Of a stretch of DNA of 64,000 nt, positions 43,856 to 52,521 are shown piece after piece. Both the position numbers and the translations under genes were made by a program. Location of the stretch: contig CAVQZC010000010.1 in the NCBI GenBank assembly GCA_963718315.1, positions 1-64,000 of the forward strand, read 5' to 3'. This DNA comes from CAVQZC01 sp963718315. Lineage in GTDB: Bacteria; Actinomycetota; Thermoleophilia; Gaiellales; JAICJC01. Positions within the stretch are counted from its first letter, which is position 1; each line of letters begins with the position of its first letter. Under the pieces are notes generated by a model. The model saw only the letters and a program-made list of their open reading frames with translations, was not told where the DNA came from and made no database searches.

Positions 43856-44815
43856 ATGACGCCGGTTGAGATCGCACCGGGCACCTGGCGGCTCGAGTCG
43901 CTGTTCGGGCCGCGGTTCGTGTACCAGTATGTTCTCTCGGATGGCAACGAGACGCTGATCCTGGACACCGGCGCCGCCTCGACGCCCCGGGACGTGATCA
44001 TGCCTGCACTGCGATCGCTCGGGATCGCCCCCGAGCAGGTCACGGTCGTGCTGGTCACCCACCCCGATCTCGATCACCAGGGCGGGCTGGCCGGCCTGCG
44101 CGAGCAGCTGCCGCGGGCGATCGCGGCGTGCGGGTTCGCCGACCGCATGATGGTGGCCGAGCCGGAGCGGCTGGTGACCGAGCGCTACGGCGCCTACCAG
44201 GCCGAGCACGGGCTCGGCTACGGCCCCGCCGGCGAGCTGTGGATGCGAGCCAACTACGGCGCGCCCGCCCCGGTCGAGGTCGCCCTGGCAGGAGGCGAGA
44301 CGCTTGCCGTCGGCGACCGCCGGCTGGTGATCCGCCACGCCCCCGGACACTCGGCAGGGCACCTGATCGCCCACGAGCCTGCCACCGGCCTGCTGCTGAC
44401 GTCGGACGCGGTGCACGGGAGCATGTGCCCGGCCACGGACGGCTCTCCGGCCCTGCCCCCGACCTACGAGGACATCAACGCCTACCTGGAGACGATCGAC
44501 ATGATCGAGACGCTTGACGCCCGGGAGATGCACTCCGGGCACTGGCCGGCCCGCAGCGGGCCGGAGATCGAGGCCTTCCTGCGCGAGAGCCGCGAGTTCG
44601 TGGAGCGGATGGACGAGGCCCTGCTGGAGCGGCTGGAGACGCCGGCCACGCTGGAGCAGCTGTGCCTGCACGCCGACCAGCGGCTGGGCCCGTTCGGCGC
44701 CGATCCCGTCAACCTCATGTTCGCGGCGCACGGCCACGTGCAGCGGCTGCTGCGCACCGGCCGCGCCGGCATCGTGAAGGTCGGGGAGCGCCCGCCGAGG
44801 TACCAGCGGCCATGA
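43856..44815 (+). CDS. MBL-fold metallohydrolase
   Basis: 319 aa of the metallo-beta-lactamase fold. The metal motif reads VTHPDLDHQGG: the second His of the usual HxHxDH is Asp, a variant seen in several subgroups. IRHAPGHSAGHLIAH gives the third His, and TSDAVHGSM the bridging Asp. A C-terminal helical extension (EAFLRESREFVERMDEALLE) follows. It may act as a lactonase or thioesterase. Starts 4 nt after the M20 gene and its stop overlaps the next start (ATGA). Confidence 0.8.
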   Translation: MTPVEIAPGTWRLESLFGPRFVYQYVLSDGNETLILDTGAASTPRDVIMPALRSLGIAPEQVTVVLVTHPDLDHQGGLAGLREQLPRAIAACGFADRMMVAEPERLVTERYGAYQAEHGLGYGPAGELWMRANYGAPAPVEVALAGGETLAVGDRRLVIRHAPGHSAGHLIAHEPATGLLLTSDAVHGSMCPATDGSPALPPTYEDINAYLETIDMIETLDAREMHSGHWPARSGPEIEAFLRESREFVERMDEALLERLETPATLEQLCLHADQRLGPFGADPVNLMFAAHGHVQRLLRTGRAGIVKVGERPPRYQRP

Positions 44816-45975
44816 AGATCACAGCCATCGACACGGTGGTCGTGCACGCCGAGATGCGCAACTGGGTGTTCGTCAAGGTCAGCACCGACGAGGGCCTGGT
44901 CGGCTGGGGCGAGTCGACCGTGGAGTGGAAGACGCGCGCCGTGGTCGGATGCGTCGAGGACTACCGCACGCTGTTGGTCGGCGAGGACCCGCGGCGGGTC
45001 GAGCACATCTGGCAGATGATGTACCGCCAGCACTTCTTCCGCCCGGGGATGGTCGAGTGCTCCGCGATGAGCGGGATCGAGCATGCCTGCTGGGACATCG
45101 CCGGCAAGGCGCTGAACGCGCCGGTGCACCAGCTGCTGGGCGGCCACGTACGCGACACCGTGCGGCTGTACGACCACCTCGGCGGCGGCGAGATGACCTC
45201 GGTCTACCACACCCTCTCGGCCGAGGAAGCCCGGGAGAAGATCCGGGAGTCGCTCGAGCTCGGGTTCGACGCGATCAAGCTGGAGGTCGTGATCCCCCGC
45301 ACCGGCCGCGTCGACGGCATCGAGGCGCTGCGCCACGCCGACAGCGTGATGGCGGCGGTGCGTGACGAGGCCGGCGACGGCGTCGAGCTGATGGTGGACA
45401 TGCACGGCCGCTGCTCGCCGATGATGGCGGCGCAGTACTTCACCGTGCTGGAGCCGTACCGCCCCTGGTTCTTCGAGGAGCCGTGCCCGCCCGAGCATCC
45501 CCGTTCGATGGCCGAGCTGGCACGCCGCACGACCGTGCCGATCGCGACCGGGGAGCGCCTCTGCACGCGCCACCCGTTCCGCGAGCTGCTCGAGCTGGGC
45601 GCCTGCTCGGTGCTGCAGCCGGACGCCGTGCACTGCGGCGGCATCTCCGAGCTGCGCCGGATCGCGGCGATGGGCGAGGCCTATCACGCCGCGCTCGCCC
45701 CCCACTCCTCGACCGGGCCGATCGGCCACGCCGCATCCATGCACGTCGCCTTCGCGACGCCGAACTTCCTGATCCAGGAGACCTGGCGGGCGGACGTGCC
45801 GTGGCGCTTCGACGTGCTCTCGCAGACACTGCCGTTCGAGGGATCGACGGCCCAGCTGCCCACCGCGCCGGGTCTCGGCATCGACGTTGACGAGAAGGAG
45901 GCGGCAAAGCACCCGTTCCAGCAGGAGCCGCTGATGCGCTACTTCCATCCCGACGGCTCGGTGGCCGACTGGTGA
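44812..45975 (+). CDS. Mandelate racemase/enolase-superfamily sugar-acid dehydratase
   Basis: 387 aa. Proton abstraction and beta-elimination of a sugar acid in the cytosol, with Mg2+. Metal ligands: Asp in ELMVDMHGRCSPMM, Glu in WFFEEPCPPEHP, Glu in IATGERLCTRHP. The base residues are Lys in DAIKLEVVI and His in LAPHSSTGPIGH. The DxHGR-type motif and LQPDAVHCGGISELRRI place it near D-galactonate/mannonate dehydratase-like members. Start ATG overlaps the MBL stop. It is one of three unrelated dehydratase types in this locus. Confidence 0.85.
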   Translation: MKITAIDTVVVHAEMRNWVFVKVSTDEGLVGWGESTVEWKTRAVVGCVEDYRTLLVGEDPRRVEHIWQMMYRQHFFRPGMVECSAMSGIEHACWDIAGKALNAPVHQLLGGHVRDTVRLYDHLGGGEMTSVYHTLSAEEAREKIRESLELGFDAIKLEVVIPRTGRVDGIEALRHADSVMAAVRDEAGDGVELMVDMHGRCSPMMAAQYFTVLEPYRPWFFEEPCPPEHPRSMAELARRTTVPIATGERLCTRHPFRELLELGACSVLQPDAVHCGGISELRRIAAMGEAYHAALAPHSSTGPIGHAASMHVAFATPNFLIQETWRADVPWRFDVLSQTLPFEGSTAQLPTAPGLGIDVDEKEAAKHPFQQEPLMRYFHPDGSVADW

Positions 45976-47339
45976 GCGAGCCCGGCCCGCTCACCGCCGC
46001 CCACGTCCCGCTCGGCTCCAGCATGTACGAGCGCGACCGGCTGGACGCGATCGCGCGCCGCGCCGAGGAGGAGCTGCGCGAGGCCGGCATCACGCTGGTG
46101 CGCACCGATCCGGTGACGCACCCGGATGACGTCGAGCGGGCCGTCGCCGAGCTCACGGCCGGCGACTGGGACCTGCTGATCCTGAACGTGATCAACTGGA
46201 TCGACGTGCGGGCGGCGGCGCGCGTGGCTCTGGCCTTCCGCGAGCGCCCGGCGCTCCTCTACAGCTACGGCGGCCGCACGGAGGGAGACGTCCTCATCTC
46301 GCCGGCCGCGGGCGCCGGCTCGACCGGGCTGCGCTACCCGCTGGAGCGGTTCGGCATGCGCTTCGACTACCTGTTCAACGCGCCGGACACGCCGATGGAC
46401 ACCGCCGGCGTGATCTCGATGGCCCGCGCCGCGCGCGCCCGCCGGCAGCTGCGGACCACGCGGCTGGGAATGACGGGCGCCCACGACATGGGCCTGTACA
46501 CGACCCCGTTCGACGTCACCCGGCTGCGGGGCAGGATCGGCCCCGAGGTGGAGTCGGTCGACCTGCTGGAGCTGCGAGCGGCCGAGGACGAGCTCGACCC
46601 CGGCGCCGTCGAGGCCGAGGCGGCGCGGCTCTCGAGCTCGTGGGACGAGCCGTTCGGCGAGATTCCGCCGGACGTGCTGGGCCGGGCGGTGCGGCTGGCC
46701 CTGGCGACCTTGCGGATCTGCGGCGAGCGCGGGTTCGACGCGTTCTCCTACAAGAGCGTCGAGGGCATCTCGGCCCACCTCGGCACGACCCACAACCTGG
46801 CGTCGTCGCTGGTGGCATCGGCCGGCGTGCCCTACATCGACGAGAACGACATGCTGAACCTGACGGCGCAGCTGATGCTGCGTTCGCTGGCCGGCTCGAC
46901 CCCGTCCTTCCTCGAGCACTACGAGCACCACGCCGACTGGATCCTGCTGGGCGTCGACGGGTACGTGCCCGACGACTGGGTCGAGGGCCGGCCGCGCGTG
47001 AAGCCGGTCAGCAACGTCGCCACCGGCGAGCCGGTCGGGGTCGCCCAGTGCTCCCGCATGCGGACGGGCCGGCTGACGCTGGCCTGCCTGGCCGAGGCGG
47101 ACACGGCCAACGGCCACCGCATGCACGTCGTCACGGGCGAGGGCGTCGAGCCTCCGGCGTGGGAGGAGATGAGCGTTCCCGGGCCGCTGCCCAGCCTCCG
47201 CTTCATCCCCGACGGCGACGTCCGGTCGATCCTCGACCACGTGCAGTCCCAGCACTTCGCCGCCGTGCACGGCGACCACGCCGACGACCTGGAGCGGCTG
47301 TGCATGCTGCTGGACATCCCGGTCGTCGCCGACCGCTGA
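45972..47339 (+). CDS. L-fucose/L-arabinose isomerase-like protein
   Basis: A 455-aa protein of the FucI/AraA structural family, which interconvert aldoses and ketoses with Mn2+. The N-terminal Rossmann-like domain (LLILNVINWIDVRAAARVAL, PALLYSYGGRTEGDVLISPA) and later FDAFSYKSVEGISAHLGTTH, YIDENDMLNLTAQLMLRSLA and the C-terminal HADDLERLCMLLDIPVVADR fit the fold. The GTG start overlaps the preceding stop (GTGA). Active-site assignment is uncertain by eye. Confidence 0.7.
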   Translation: MSEPGPLTAAHVPLGSSMYERDRLDAIARRAEEELREAGITLVRTDPVTHPDDVERAVAELTAGDWDLLILNVINWIDVRAAARVALAFRERPALLYSYGGRTEGDVLISPAAGAGSTGLRYPLERFGMRFDYLFNAPDTPMDTAGVISMARAARARRQLRTTRLGMTGAHDMGLYTTPFDVTRLRGRIGPEVESVDLLELRAAEDELDPGAVEAEAARLSSSWDEPFGEIPPDVLGRAVRLALATLRICGERGFDAFSYKSVEGISAHLGTTHNLASSLVASAGVPYIDENDMLNLTAQLMLRSLAGSTPSFLEHYEHHADWILLGVDGYVPDDWVEGRPRVKPVSNVATGEPVGVAQCSRMRTGRLTLACLAEADTANGHRMHVVTGEGVEPPAWEEMSVPGPLPSLRFIPDGDVRSILDHVQSQHFAAVHGDHADDLERLCMLLDIPVVADR

Positions 47340-47353
47340 TACCCGGCCCGAGC

Positions 47354-48340
47354 CTACCCCGTCACGAACTGGTGGATCGCCCGGTCGCCGCGGAGGGTGA
47401 CGAGGCATCCGGAGATGCGGCCTGTGTGGTAGTCGCTGCCAGGGTTGATGCACAGCGTGCGGCCGATCCGTTTGGCGCCGGGCGACTCGTGGATGTGGCC
47501 GTGCAGCGACGCGATCGGCTGGTACTTCTCGATCGCCTCGCGCACGGCGGTCGAGCCGACCGGGATCATGTGCGGCTCCTTGCCGATCAGCACCATCTTG
47601 AAGTCCTCATCCAGCTCGGCCGCGGTGTCGAGCGTCGAGTCGTACGGCGGCACGTGCAGGTTGAAGACGCAGCGGCTCATGTCGGGCACGGTCTCGGCCA
47701 GCTCCTCGATGTGCCGGTGAAGCTGATCCTCGTCCATCTCCCGCGGTGAGTCCCAGGGCGTGCGGTTGGAGTAGCCCAGCGACAGCATCGAGTACCCGTC
47801 GAACTCGACCACCGCCTCGTCGCAGCTCTCCACCCGGATGCCCTGGCGGATGCAATCCTCGAGGGCGGGCGGATCGTCGTTGCCGGGCATGACGAAGCAG
47901 CGGATCTCGGTGCCGGCCAGCCGCTCGTCGGCCAGCTTGATCCACTCGCCGAACGTGTGCAGCATGACCGACTCGAACCACTGCTCCCGCTCCTCCTCGG
48001 GCAGGCCGGCGATACGGTCTACCTCGGCGTGGGTGGTGCGGTACGGGTACATGCCGTTCCCGCGCACGCGGCGCTCGAGCCCGTCCAGCTCAGCGTCGTC
48101 GCGCGCGACCTGGCGGCCGCCGAACAGGTGCGCCGTCCAGGTGCCGTCGCTCTCCTGCACGATCGGGATCACGACCTTGCCGGTGATGTCGCCGCCCATC
48201 ACCAGCACCTGCGCCTTGTACACCTTGGGCGCGTTCAGGAACTTCTTCCACAGCACCTCGGTGCCGTGGATGTCGGAGGCGTAGTAGAGGCGGAGGGCAT
48301 CATCGCCCTCCGCCTCCTTGTTGCGCTTGAACCATCCCAA
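47354..48340 (-). CDS. Calcineurin-like metallophosphoesterase
   Basis: A 328-aa dinuclear metal phosphoesterase. All motif blocks are present: YYASDIHGTEVLW, VLVMGGDITGK, CFVMPGNDDPPAL, CVFNLHVPPYDS, ASLHGHIHESPG. It would hydrolyse a phosphomonoester or diester in the cytosol. It follows the APC permease with a 6-nt gap, so the two are co-transcribed, which is an unusual pairing. The substrate cannot be read from the sequence. Confidence 0.85.
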   Translation of the reverse strand: MGWFKRNKEAEGDDALRLYYASDIHGTEVLWKKFLNAPKVYKAQVLVMGGDITGKVVIPIVQESDGTWTAHLFGGRQVARDDAELDGLERRVRGNGMYPYRTTHAEVDRIAGLPEEEREQWFESVMLHTFGEWIKLADERLAGTEIRCFVMPGNDDPPALEDCIRQGIRVESCDEAVVEFDGYSMLSLGYSNRTPWDSPREMDEDQLHRHIEELAETVPDMSRCVFNLHVPPYDSTLDTAAELDEDFKMVLIGKEPHMIPVGSTAVREAIEKYQPIASLHGHIHESPGAKRIGRTLCINPGSDYHTGRISGCLVTLRGDRAIHQFVTG

Positions 48341-48346
48341 CTGGTG

Positions 48347-50014
48347 CTACTCGGGTGGGATCTCGAGGTAGTTGAGTGACAGGTCGATGCCCTGGCTCTT
48401 CCGCCAGGCCTTGCCAACGTAGAAGATGATCGCGCCCGCGATCAGGCAGGTCGCGATCAACGCCAGGCCACCGCTGCCCGGCGAGGTGAACAGCTGGTCA
48501 GCCAGGCTCTTACCGGCGCCGGGCAGGCCCAGCTGCGGGTACTCCAGCCACAGCCAGGCACCGAAGATCCCGGCCGCGATCGAGCCCACACCGAAGAACA
48601 CCATCAGCGGGATGCCCGCGACGTTGATGTTCGAGACGGAGGCCTCGTAGGCCGCCTTCTTCCTGTACGGGAACAGGATCGCGCCGATCCCGACCAGGAC
48701 GAACGTCGGGAAGCCCACGATCGTGGACAGCGCGATGTACTTGAAGAAGCTGGTGGTGTAAGCCGCCGCGTACAGGAACGGCAGCGAGGCCACCGCGATC
48801 ACGCCGAGCAGCAGCACCGGAGTGTGCGTCCGCTCGTTGATCTGCGCGATCTGCTCGGGGATCACCTGGTCGAACGCCCAGGCGAACAACGCACGCACCG
48901 GCTGGACGATCTGGATGTAGACGATCAGGGGCGCCCAGCACACGAACGTGATGCCGAGGAAGGCCACGAACAGCGTGTTCGTGTGGATGGCCGCCACCAG
49001 CGTGATCCACCATGGCGCGTTGGGCAGCGTGTAGACGGTGGGGTCGCCGCTGACGGCGGTGACCGCGGTCAGGAACTGCTGACCGATCGTGTGGTACAGC
49101 AGGCCGATCATGATCAGGATCGAGCCGAAGGTGACGGCCAGGCCGCCCAGCATCGAGTACCAGTTCTTGCGGGTGCCCGCCTGCCGGATCTCGCCGGCCA
49201 GGTTGGTCGAGAACCAGACCCACACGCCGAACGCGATGAACGCTCCCGACGCAACGATCGTGTTGTGCCAGTCCGTCGTCGTGCTCAGGTTGGTGCCCGC
49301 CTTCCCAGCCTGCGCGAGGAAGTAGTGGTACGTGTCGGCCCGGTGCGTGAAGGGCTTCGCGTACGTGTTGTAGGAGCTGATGAAGCTCGACCGCGAGGTC
49401 GTCAGCAGCGTCAGGGCGGCCACCCCGAACCCGACCATGCCCAGCGTGAACAGCCAGAACTGCACACGCATCATGAACCGCATGCCATAGGCCATGATCA
49501 GCGCCAGGAGCGCGATCTCGCCGAAGCCAACCAGCATGTCCCAGGGTTTCGAGGCGATGGTGCCGCCCCAGCTCTGCAGGGTGCTCGAGTTGGCGGCGAC
49601 GCCGACCATCGTCAGCATCGGGCCGATGCAGATCTTGGCCGTGAAGACGCCCCAGTAGCCCATCGCCAGCATCGACGACGCACCGATGAGGATGCTGGAT
49701 CCGACCGCGAGCGCGGGATTAAGCGAGCGAGAGATCAGGATGTAGTCGGCGCCCGAGCGCGGCATGATCTGAGACAGCAGCCCGAAGGCGCCGGAGATGA
49801 GGAAGGAACAGATCGCCGTGATCACGATGCAGGCGTAGACATTGACGCCGGAGAACGCGGTCAGAACCCAGAAGATCGAGACTGCCATGACCAGCCCTGG
49901 ACAGGCCGGAAGGACGTTGAAGATGACGGCATCACTCACCTTCACGTCCCGGACGAAGCCGGTAGCGCGGCGCGCGAAGTGCGTCTGCGACGCCGCGGCG
50001 TGATCCGTTGCCAT
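48347..50014 (-). CDS. APC-superfamily permease
   Basis: 555 aa with 12 or more transmembrane helices (VMAVSIFWVLTAFSGVNVYA, MLVGFGEIALLALIMAYGMR, SGAFIAFGVWVWFSTNLAGE). The helix-1/2 region and LLSQIMPRSGADYILISRSL match amino-acid/polyamine/organocation transporters. AAAGGGG lies 6 nt before the ATG. It is the only intact importer in the locus and is not a typical sugar carrier, which suggests an amino- or carboxylate-bearing substrate. Controlled by the operator at 50039-50050. Confidence 0.85.
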   Translation of the reverse strand: MATDHAAASQTHFARRATGFVRDVKVSDAVIFNVLPACPGLVMAVSIFWVLTAFSGVNVYACIVITAICSFLISGAFGLLSQIMPRSGADYILISRSLNPALAVGSSILIGASSMLAMGYWGVFTAKICIGPMLTMVGVAANSSTLQSWGGTIASKPWDMLVGFGEIALLALIMAYGMRFMMRVQFWLFTLGMVGFGVAALTLLTTSRSSFISSYNTYAKPFTHRADTYHYFLAQAGKAGTNLSTTTDWHNTIVASGAFIAFGVWVWFSTNLAGEIRQAGTRKNWYSMLGGLAVTFGSILIMIGLLYHTIGQQFLTAVTAVSGDPTVYTLPNAPWWITLVAAIHTNTLFVAFLGITFVCWAPLIVYIQIVQPVRALFAWAFDQVIPEQIAQINERTHTPVLLLGVIAVASLPFLYAAAYTTSFFKYIALSTIVGFPTFVLVGIGAILFPYRKKAAYEASVSNINVAGIPLMVFFGVGSIAAGIFGAWLWLEYPQLGLPGAGKSLADQLFTSPGSGGLALIATCLIAGAIIFYVGKAWRKSQGIDLSLNYLEIPPE

Positions 50015-50038
50015 GCGTTACCCCTTTCCACTGCTGGC

Positions 50039-50087
50039 TTGATCGTTCAACCACCGGTAGTCTCTCCGACCGCTCGGACGGTGTCAA
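50039..50087 (-). promoter_or_regulatory. APC permease promoter and LacI-type operator
   Basis: On the minus strand, TTGACA (50087-50082), 17 bp, and GAGACT (50064-50059) form a promoter whose start would lie near 50052. The palindrome TTGATCGTTCAA (50039-50050) follows immediately downstream, a good position for roadblock or initiation control. Confidence 0.65.
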
Positions 50088-50104
50088 GCCGCGCGAGAAC
50101 AGCC

Positions 50105-50154
50105 TTGACCCCCGCCGTGGCCTTCGGTATGCTGACTGCCCCTTGAACGATCAA
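50105..50154 (+). promoter_or_regulatory. RraA-like gene promoter and LacI-type operator
   Basis: TTGACC (50105-50110), a 17-bp spacer and TATGCT (50128-50133) form a good promoter. The palindrome TTGAACGATCAA (50143-50154) begins about 10 nt further on and its TTG is the likely start codon of the gene, so transcript start, operator and start codon nearly coincide. Confidence 0.7.
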
Positions 50155-50820
50155 CCACGCGACGGTACGGGGCGCGCAGCGCTGCTGGATCGGCTCGACG
50201 GGCTCTATCCCGCGGTCGTGGCCGACTGCCTCGACAAGGTCGGCGTCCGCTCCAACGTGATGGATCCGCGGATCCGGCCGCTCTACCGCGACGCCCGCAT
50301 GGCCGGGTTCGCTTCCACCGTCAGTGCCGTCGAGGTGAGCACCCCGCCGGCCAACCCGGACGACTACTACCGGGGCGAGCTGCAGGCGGTCGACGCGCTG
50401 CGCGAGGGCGACATCATGGTCGTCTCGACGGTGAAGGGGTCGTACTGGGGCGAGCTGCTCGCCACCGCATCGCGGTACCGGGGCGCGCGCGGGATCGTGG
50501 TCGACGGCTTCACCCGAGACACGCTGCAGCTGATCGAGATGGAGTTCCCCACCTTCGTCGCCGGCGTCAACGCCCACGACTCGCTGGGGCGGATCGACGT
50601 GGCCGGCGTGGGCGAACCGATCGAGTGCGGCGGGGTGCACGTCGAGCAGGGAGACCTGGTGCTGGCCGACTTCGACGGAGTCGTGGTGATACCGGCGGCG
50701 GTGGCCGACGAGGTGATCACCATGTCCGAGGAGAAGGTGGCCGGCGAGAACCTCGTCCGCAGCAAGCTGGCCGAGGGTATGCCGGTGTGGGACGCGTTCC
50801 GCACCTACGGCGTGATCTGA
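50143..50820 (+). CDS. RraA-like (HMG/CHA aldolase family) protein
   Basis: 225 aa. The family signature is GARGIVVDGFTRDTLQL with the Arg-Asp pair, preceded by MVVSTVKGSYWGELLATASR and followed by GVHVEQGDLVLADFDGVVVI. Many members cleave 4-hydroxy-2-keto acids or decarboxylate oxaloacetate with a divalent metal; only a few are RNase E regulators. In this locus a 2-keto-3-deoxy-acid aldolase is the sensible role. The TTG start at 50143 is inferred from the promoter; upstream in-frame codons would lie before the transcript start. Tail overlaps the next gene. Confidence 0.75.
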   Translation: MNDQPRDGTGRAALLDRLDGLYPAVVADCLDKVGVRSNVMDPRIRPLYRDARMAGFASTVSAVEVSTPPANPDDYYRGELQAVDALREGDIMVVSTVKGSYWGELLATASRYRGARGIVVDGFTRDTLQLIEMEFPTFVAGVNAHDSLGRIDVAGVGEPIECGGVHVEQGDLVLADFDGVVVIPAAVADEVITMSEEKVAGENLVRSKLAEGMPVWDAFRTYGVI

Positions 50821-51431
50821 GCACCGCGGCAGGCCTCGACCCGGTGCAGCGCGTCGTCCAGGCGTAGCTCGTCGATGTCCGGGTTGTAGAGCGGCGAGTG
50901 GCCGGGCCTGGTCAGCAGCCGGTGCACGACCACGACGCCGGCGGGATGCAGGTCGGCCGCCTCGGCGTCGAGCGCATCGCAGATCGCGAGCAGCCGTTCG
51001 CGGCGGTCCACCACGCGCTGCTCGAGCGGCGCAACGGTGTACGCCGTGTGCGGTTTCCCGTTCTGGGCGTCATGGACGACGGTGCGCAGCGACTCGGCCA
51101 GACGGTGCCGCCGGGCCGGGTTGGCGAAGCGCTGACCTGTCTCCGACACGGACTCGATGCGGTAGGCATCCCGCACCTGGATGAGGGTGCCGATCAGCGC
51201 CTTGCGCTGACCCTGCATCGCAAACGCCCCCACCACCGCGGCGATCGCCCCCACCCCCAGGGCGAGCCCAAACTGCGGGTACGCCAGGCCGACCGGGACG
51301 GCCAGCAGCGCCATGGCGGCGGCCGCGAGCAGCAGCTTCCGGCGCTGGACTGCCAGCTCCGCGAGTCTCCGCTCGGCCAACTGCAGGGGCGGCACGTCGC
51401 GGTCGACGACCGACCTGAGCGTTCTGGCCAT
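50805..51431 (-). CDS. Two-helix membrane protein of unknown function
   Basis: 208 aa. An N-terminal amphipathic region (LQLAERRLAELAVQRRKLLL) leads into two hydrophobic helices (AAAAMALLAVPVGLAYPQFG and ALGVGAIAAVVGAFAMQG), then a charged, probably cytosolic domain of about 130 residues with several Arg/Glu helices. I recognise no family. It begins 3 nt after uxuA and is co-transcribed with it. Confidence 0.6.
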   Translation of the reverse strand: MARTLRSVVDRDVPPLQLAERRLAELAVQRRKLLLAAAAMALLAVPVGLAYPQFGLALGVGAIAAVVGAFAMQGQRKALIGTLIQVRDAYRIESVSETGQRFANPARRHRLAESLRTVVHDAQNGKPHTAYTVAPLEQRVVDRRERLLAICDALDAEAADLHPAGVVVVHRLLTRPGHSPLYNPDIDELRLDDALHRVEACRGAQITP

Positions 51432-51434
51432 GCG

Positions 51435-52466
51435 CTACACCGGGTCGGCAGCCTCGGCCCGGTCGGCGACCGAGACGTGGTGCACGCTGGCCTCGCGCAG
51501 GCCCTGCATGTAGCCGATCGCGTGCAGCCGGCCGAGCAGCGCGTAGGAGGGATTGTTCATGGCCTCGCCGTGCAGTGTCGGCACGTGATCGGGCCGAAGC
51601 ACGCCGTTGAAGCCGATCTGGTGCCAGGCGTCCATGCAGGCGCGCATGTCGGTCTGGCCCTCGTCGTGGAAGGTCTCCTCGAAGCTGTGAGGGACGCCGC
51701 GGACGTCGCGGAAGTGTCCGAAGGCGATGCGGCCGTCGTCGCCGAAGTGGCGGATGGCGGCGGGAACGTCGTCGGTGACAAGCGTCATGTTGCCCTGGCA
51801 GAAACACAGGGCGTTGGCCTCGGAGTCGGCCAGGGCGAGCGCCCGCTCGAACGCCTCGACCGAGATCATGATGCGAGAGGCGCCGCGGTAACGGGGGATC
51901 GGCGGATCGTCGGGGTGCAGGGCGAGGCGGACGCCGGCCCGCTCGGCAACGGGCACGACGGCGCGGATGAACCGCTCGAAGGCGCGCCAGAGCTGCTCGT
52001 CATCCGGCGAGCCGACCTTCATCGGCTGGTCGGCGGGCAGGGCGTCGGCGCGGAAGGCGGTCACCAGCGCGCCGCCGCGGCCGCGGGCGATGGTGCTGGT
52101 GCGCACCCAGTTCGCGCCAGGCATCCAGTTGTAACAGAGCATGGGAATGCCGAGGGTGCCCATGTTGCGGATCTGCTGGCAGAACCACTCGGTCTCCTCG
52201 TCCGCGCCGGGGGCGCCGGTGCGGGCGCGATCCAGGGGCGGGTAGTCCTCGATGCCGACCAGGTCGAGCCCGGCGTCGGCATAGAGCTGCTGCATGCGGG
52301 CCAGCGGGGTCAGGTCCCAGGGGCGATCGCCGGTGTCGTCGTGGATGCCGTCGGGCGCGCGGTCGAGCTCGGAGATCACCCTGGTGACGCCGACCTGCTG
52401 GAGCGTCGTCCAGAACGGGATCGGGGTCGGTGAGAAGTATTCGGCGAACTCGACGGGCTTGACCAT
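51435..52466 (-). CDS. uxuA: Mannonate dehydratase
   Basis: 343 aa. UxuA converts D-mannonate to 2-keto-3-deoxy-gluconate with Mn2+/Fe2+. Recognisable blocks: GIPMLCYNWMPGANWVRT, RLALHPDDPPIPRYRG, ANALCFCQGNMTLVTDDV, IAFGHFRDVRGVPHSFEETF, FHDEGQTDMRACM and LRPDHVPTLHGE; the metal ligands His, Cys, His and Asp fall in these. Length fits. It shows that a hexuronate- or mannonate-type acid passes through the locus. No LacI-type palindrome is seen at its start. Confidence 0.88.
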   Translation of the reverse strand: MVKPVEFAEYFSPTPIPFWTTLQQVGVTRVISELDRAPDGIHDDTGDRPWDLTPLARMQQLYADAGLDLVGIEDYPPLDRARTGAPGADEETEWFCQQIRNMGTLGIPMLCYNWMPGANWVRTSTIARGRGGALVTAFRADALPADQPMKVGSPDDEQLWRAFERFIRAVVPVAERAGVRLALHPDDPPIPRYRGASRIMISVEAFERALALADSEANALCFCQGNMTLVTDDVPAAIRHFGDDGRIAFGHFRDVRGVPHSFEETFHDEGQTDMRACMDAWHQIGFNGVLRPDHVPTLHGEAMNNPSYALLGRLHAIGYMQGLREASVHHVSVADRAEAADPV

Positions 52467-52521
52467 GTACGCGACACCCTAGCCTGGCGTGAGGAGCGGC
52501 AGCGGCTGGTAGGGTCGGCCG

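Noticed and set aside
50143..50820. Naming this gene rraA as an RNase E inhibitor
   Set aside because: Most family members outside proteobacteria are keto-acid aldolases, and the catabolic context fits that better.
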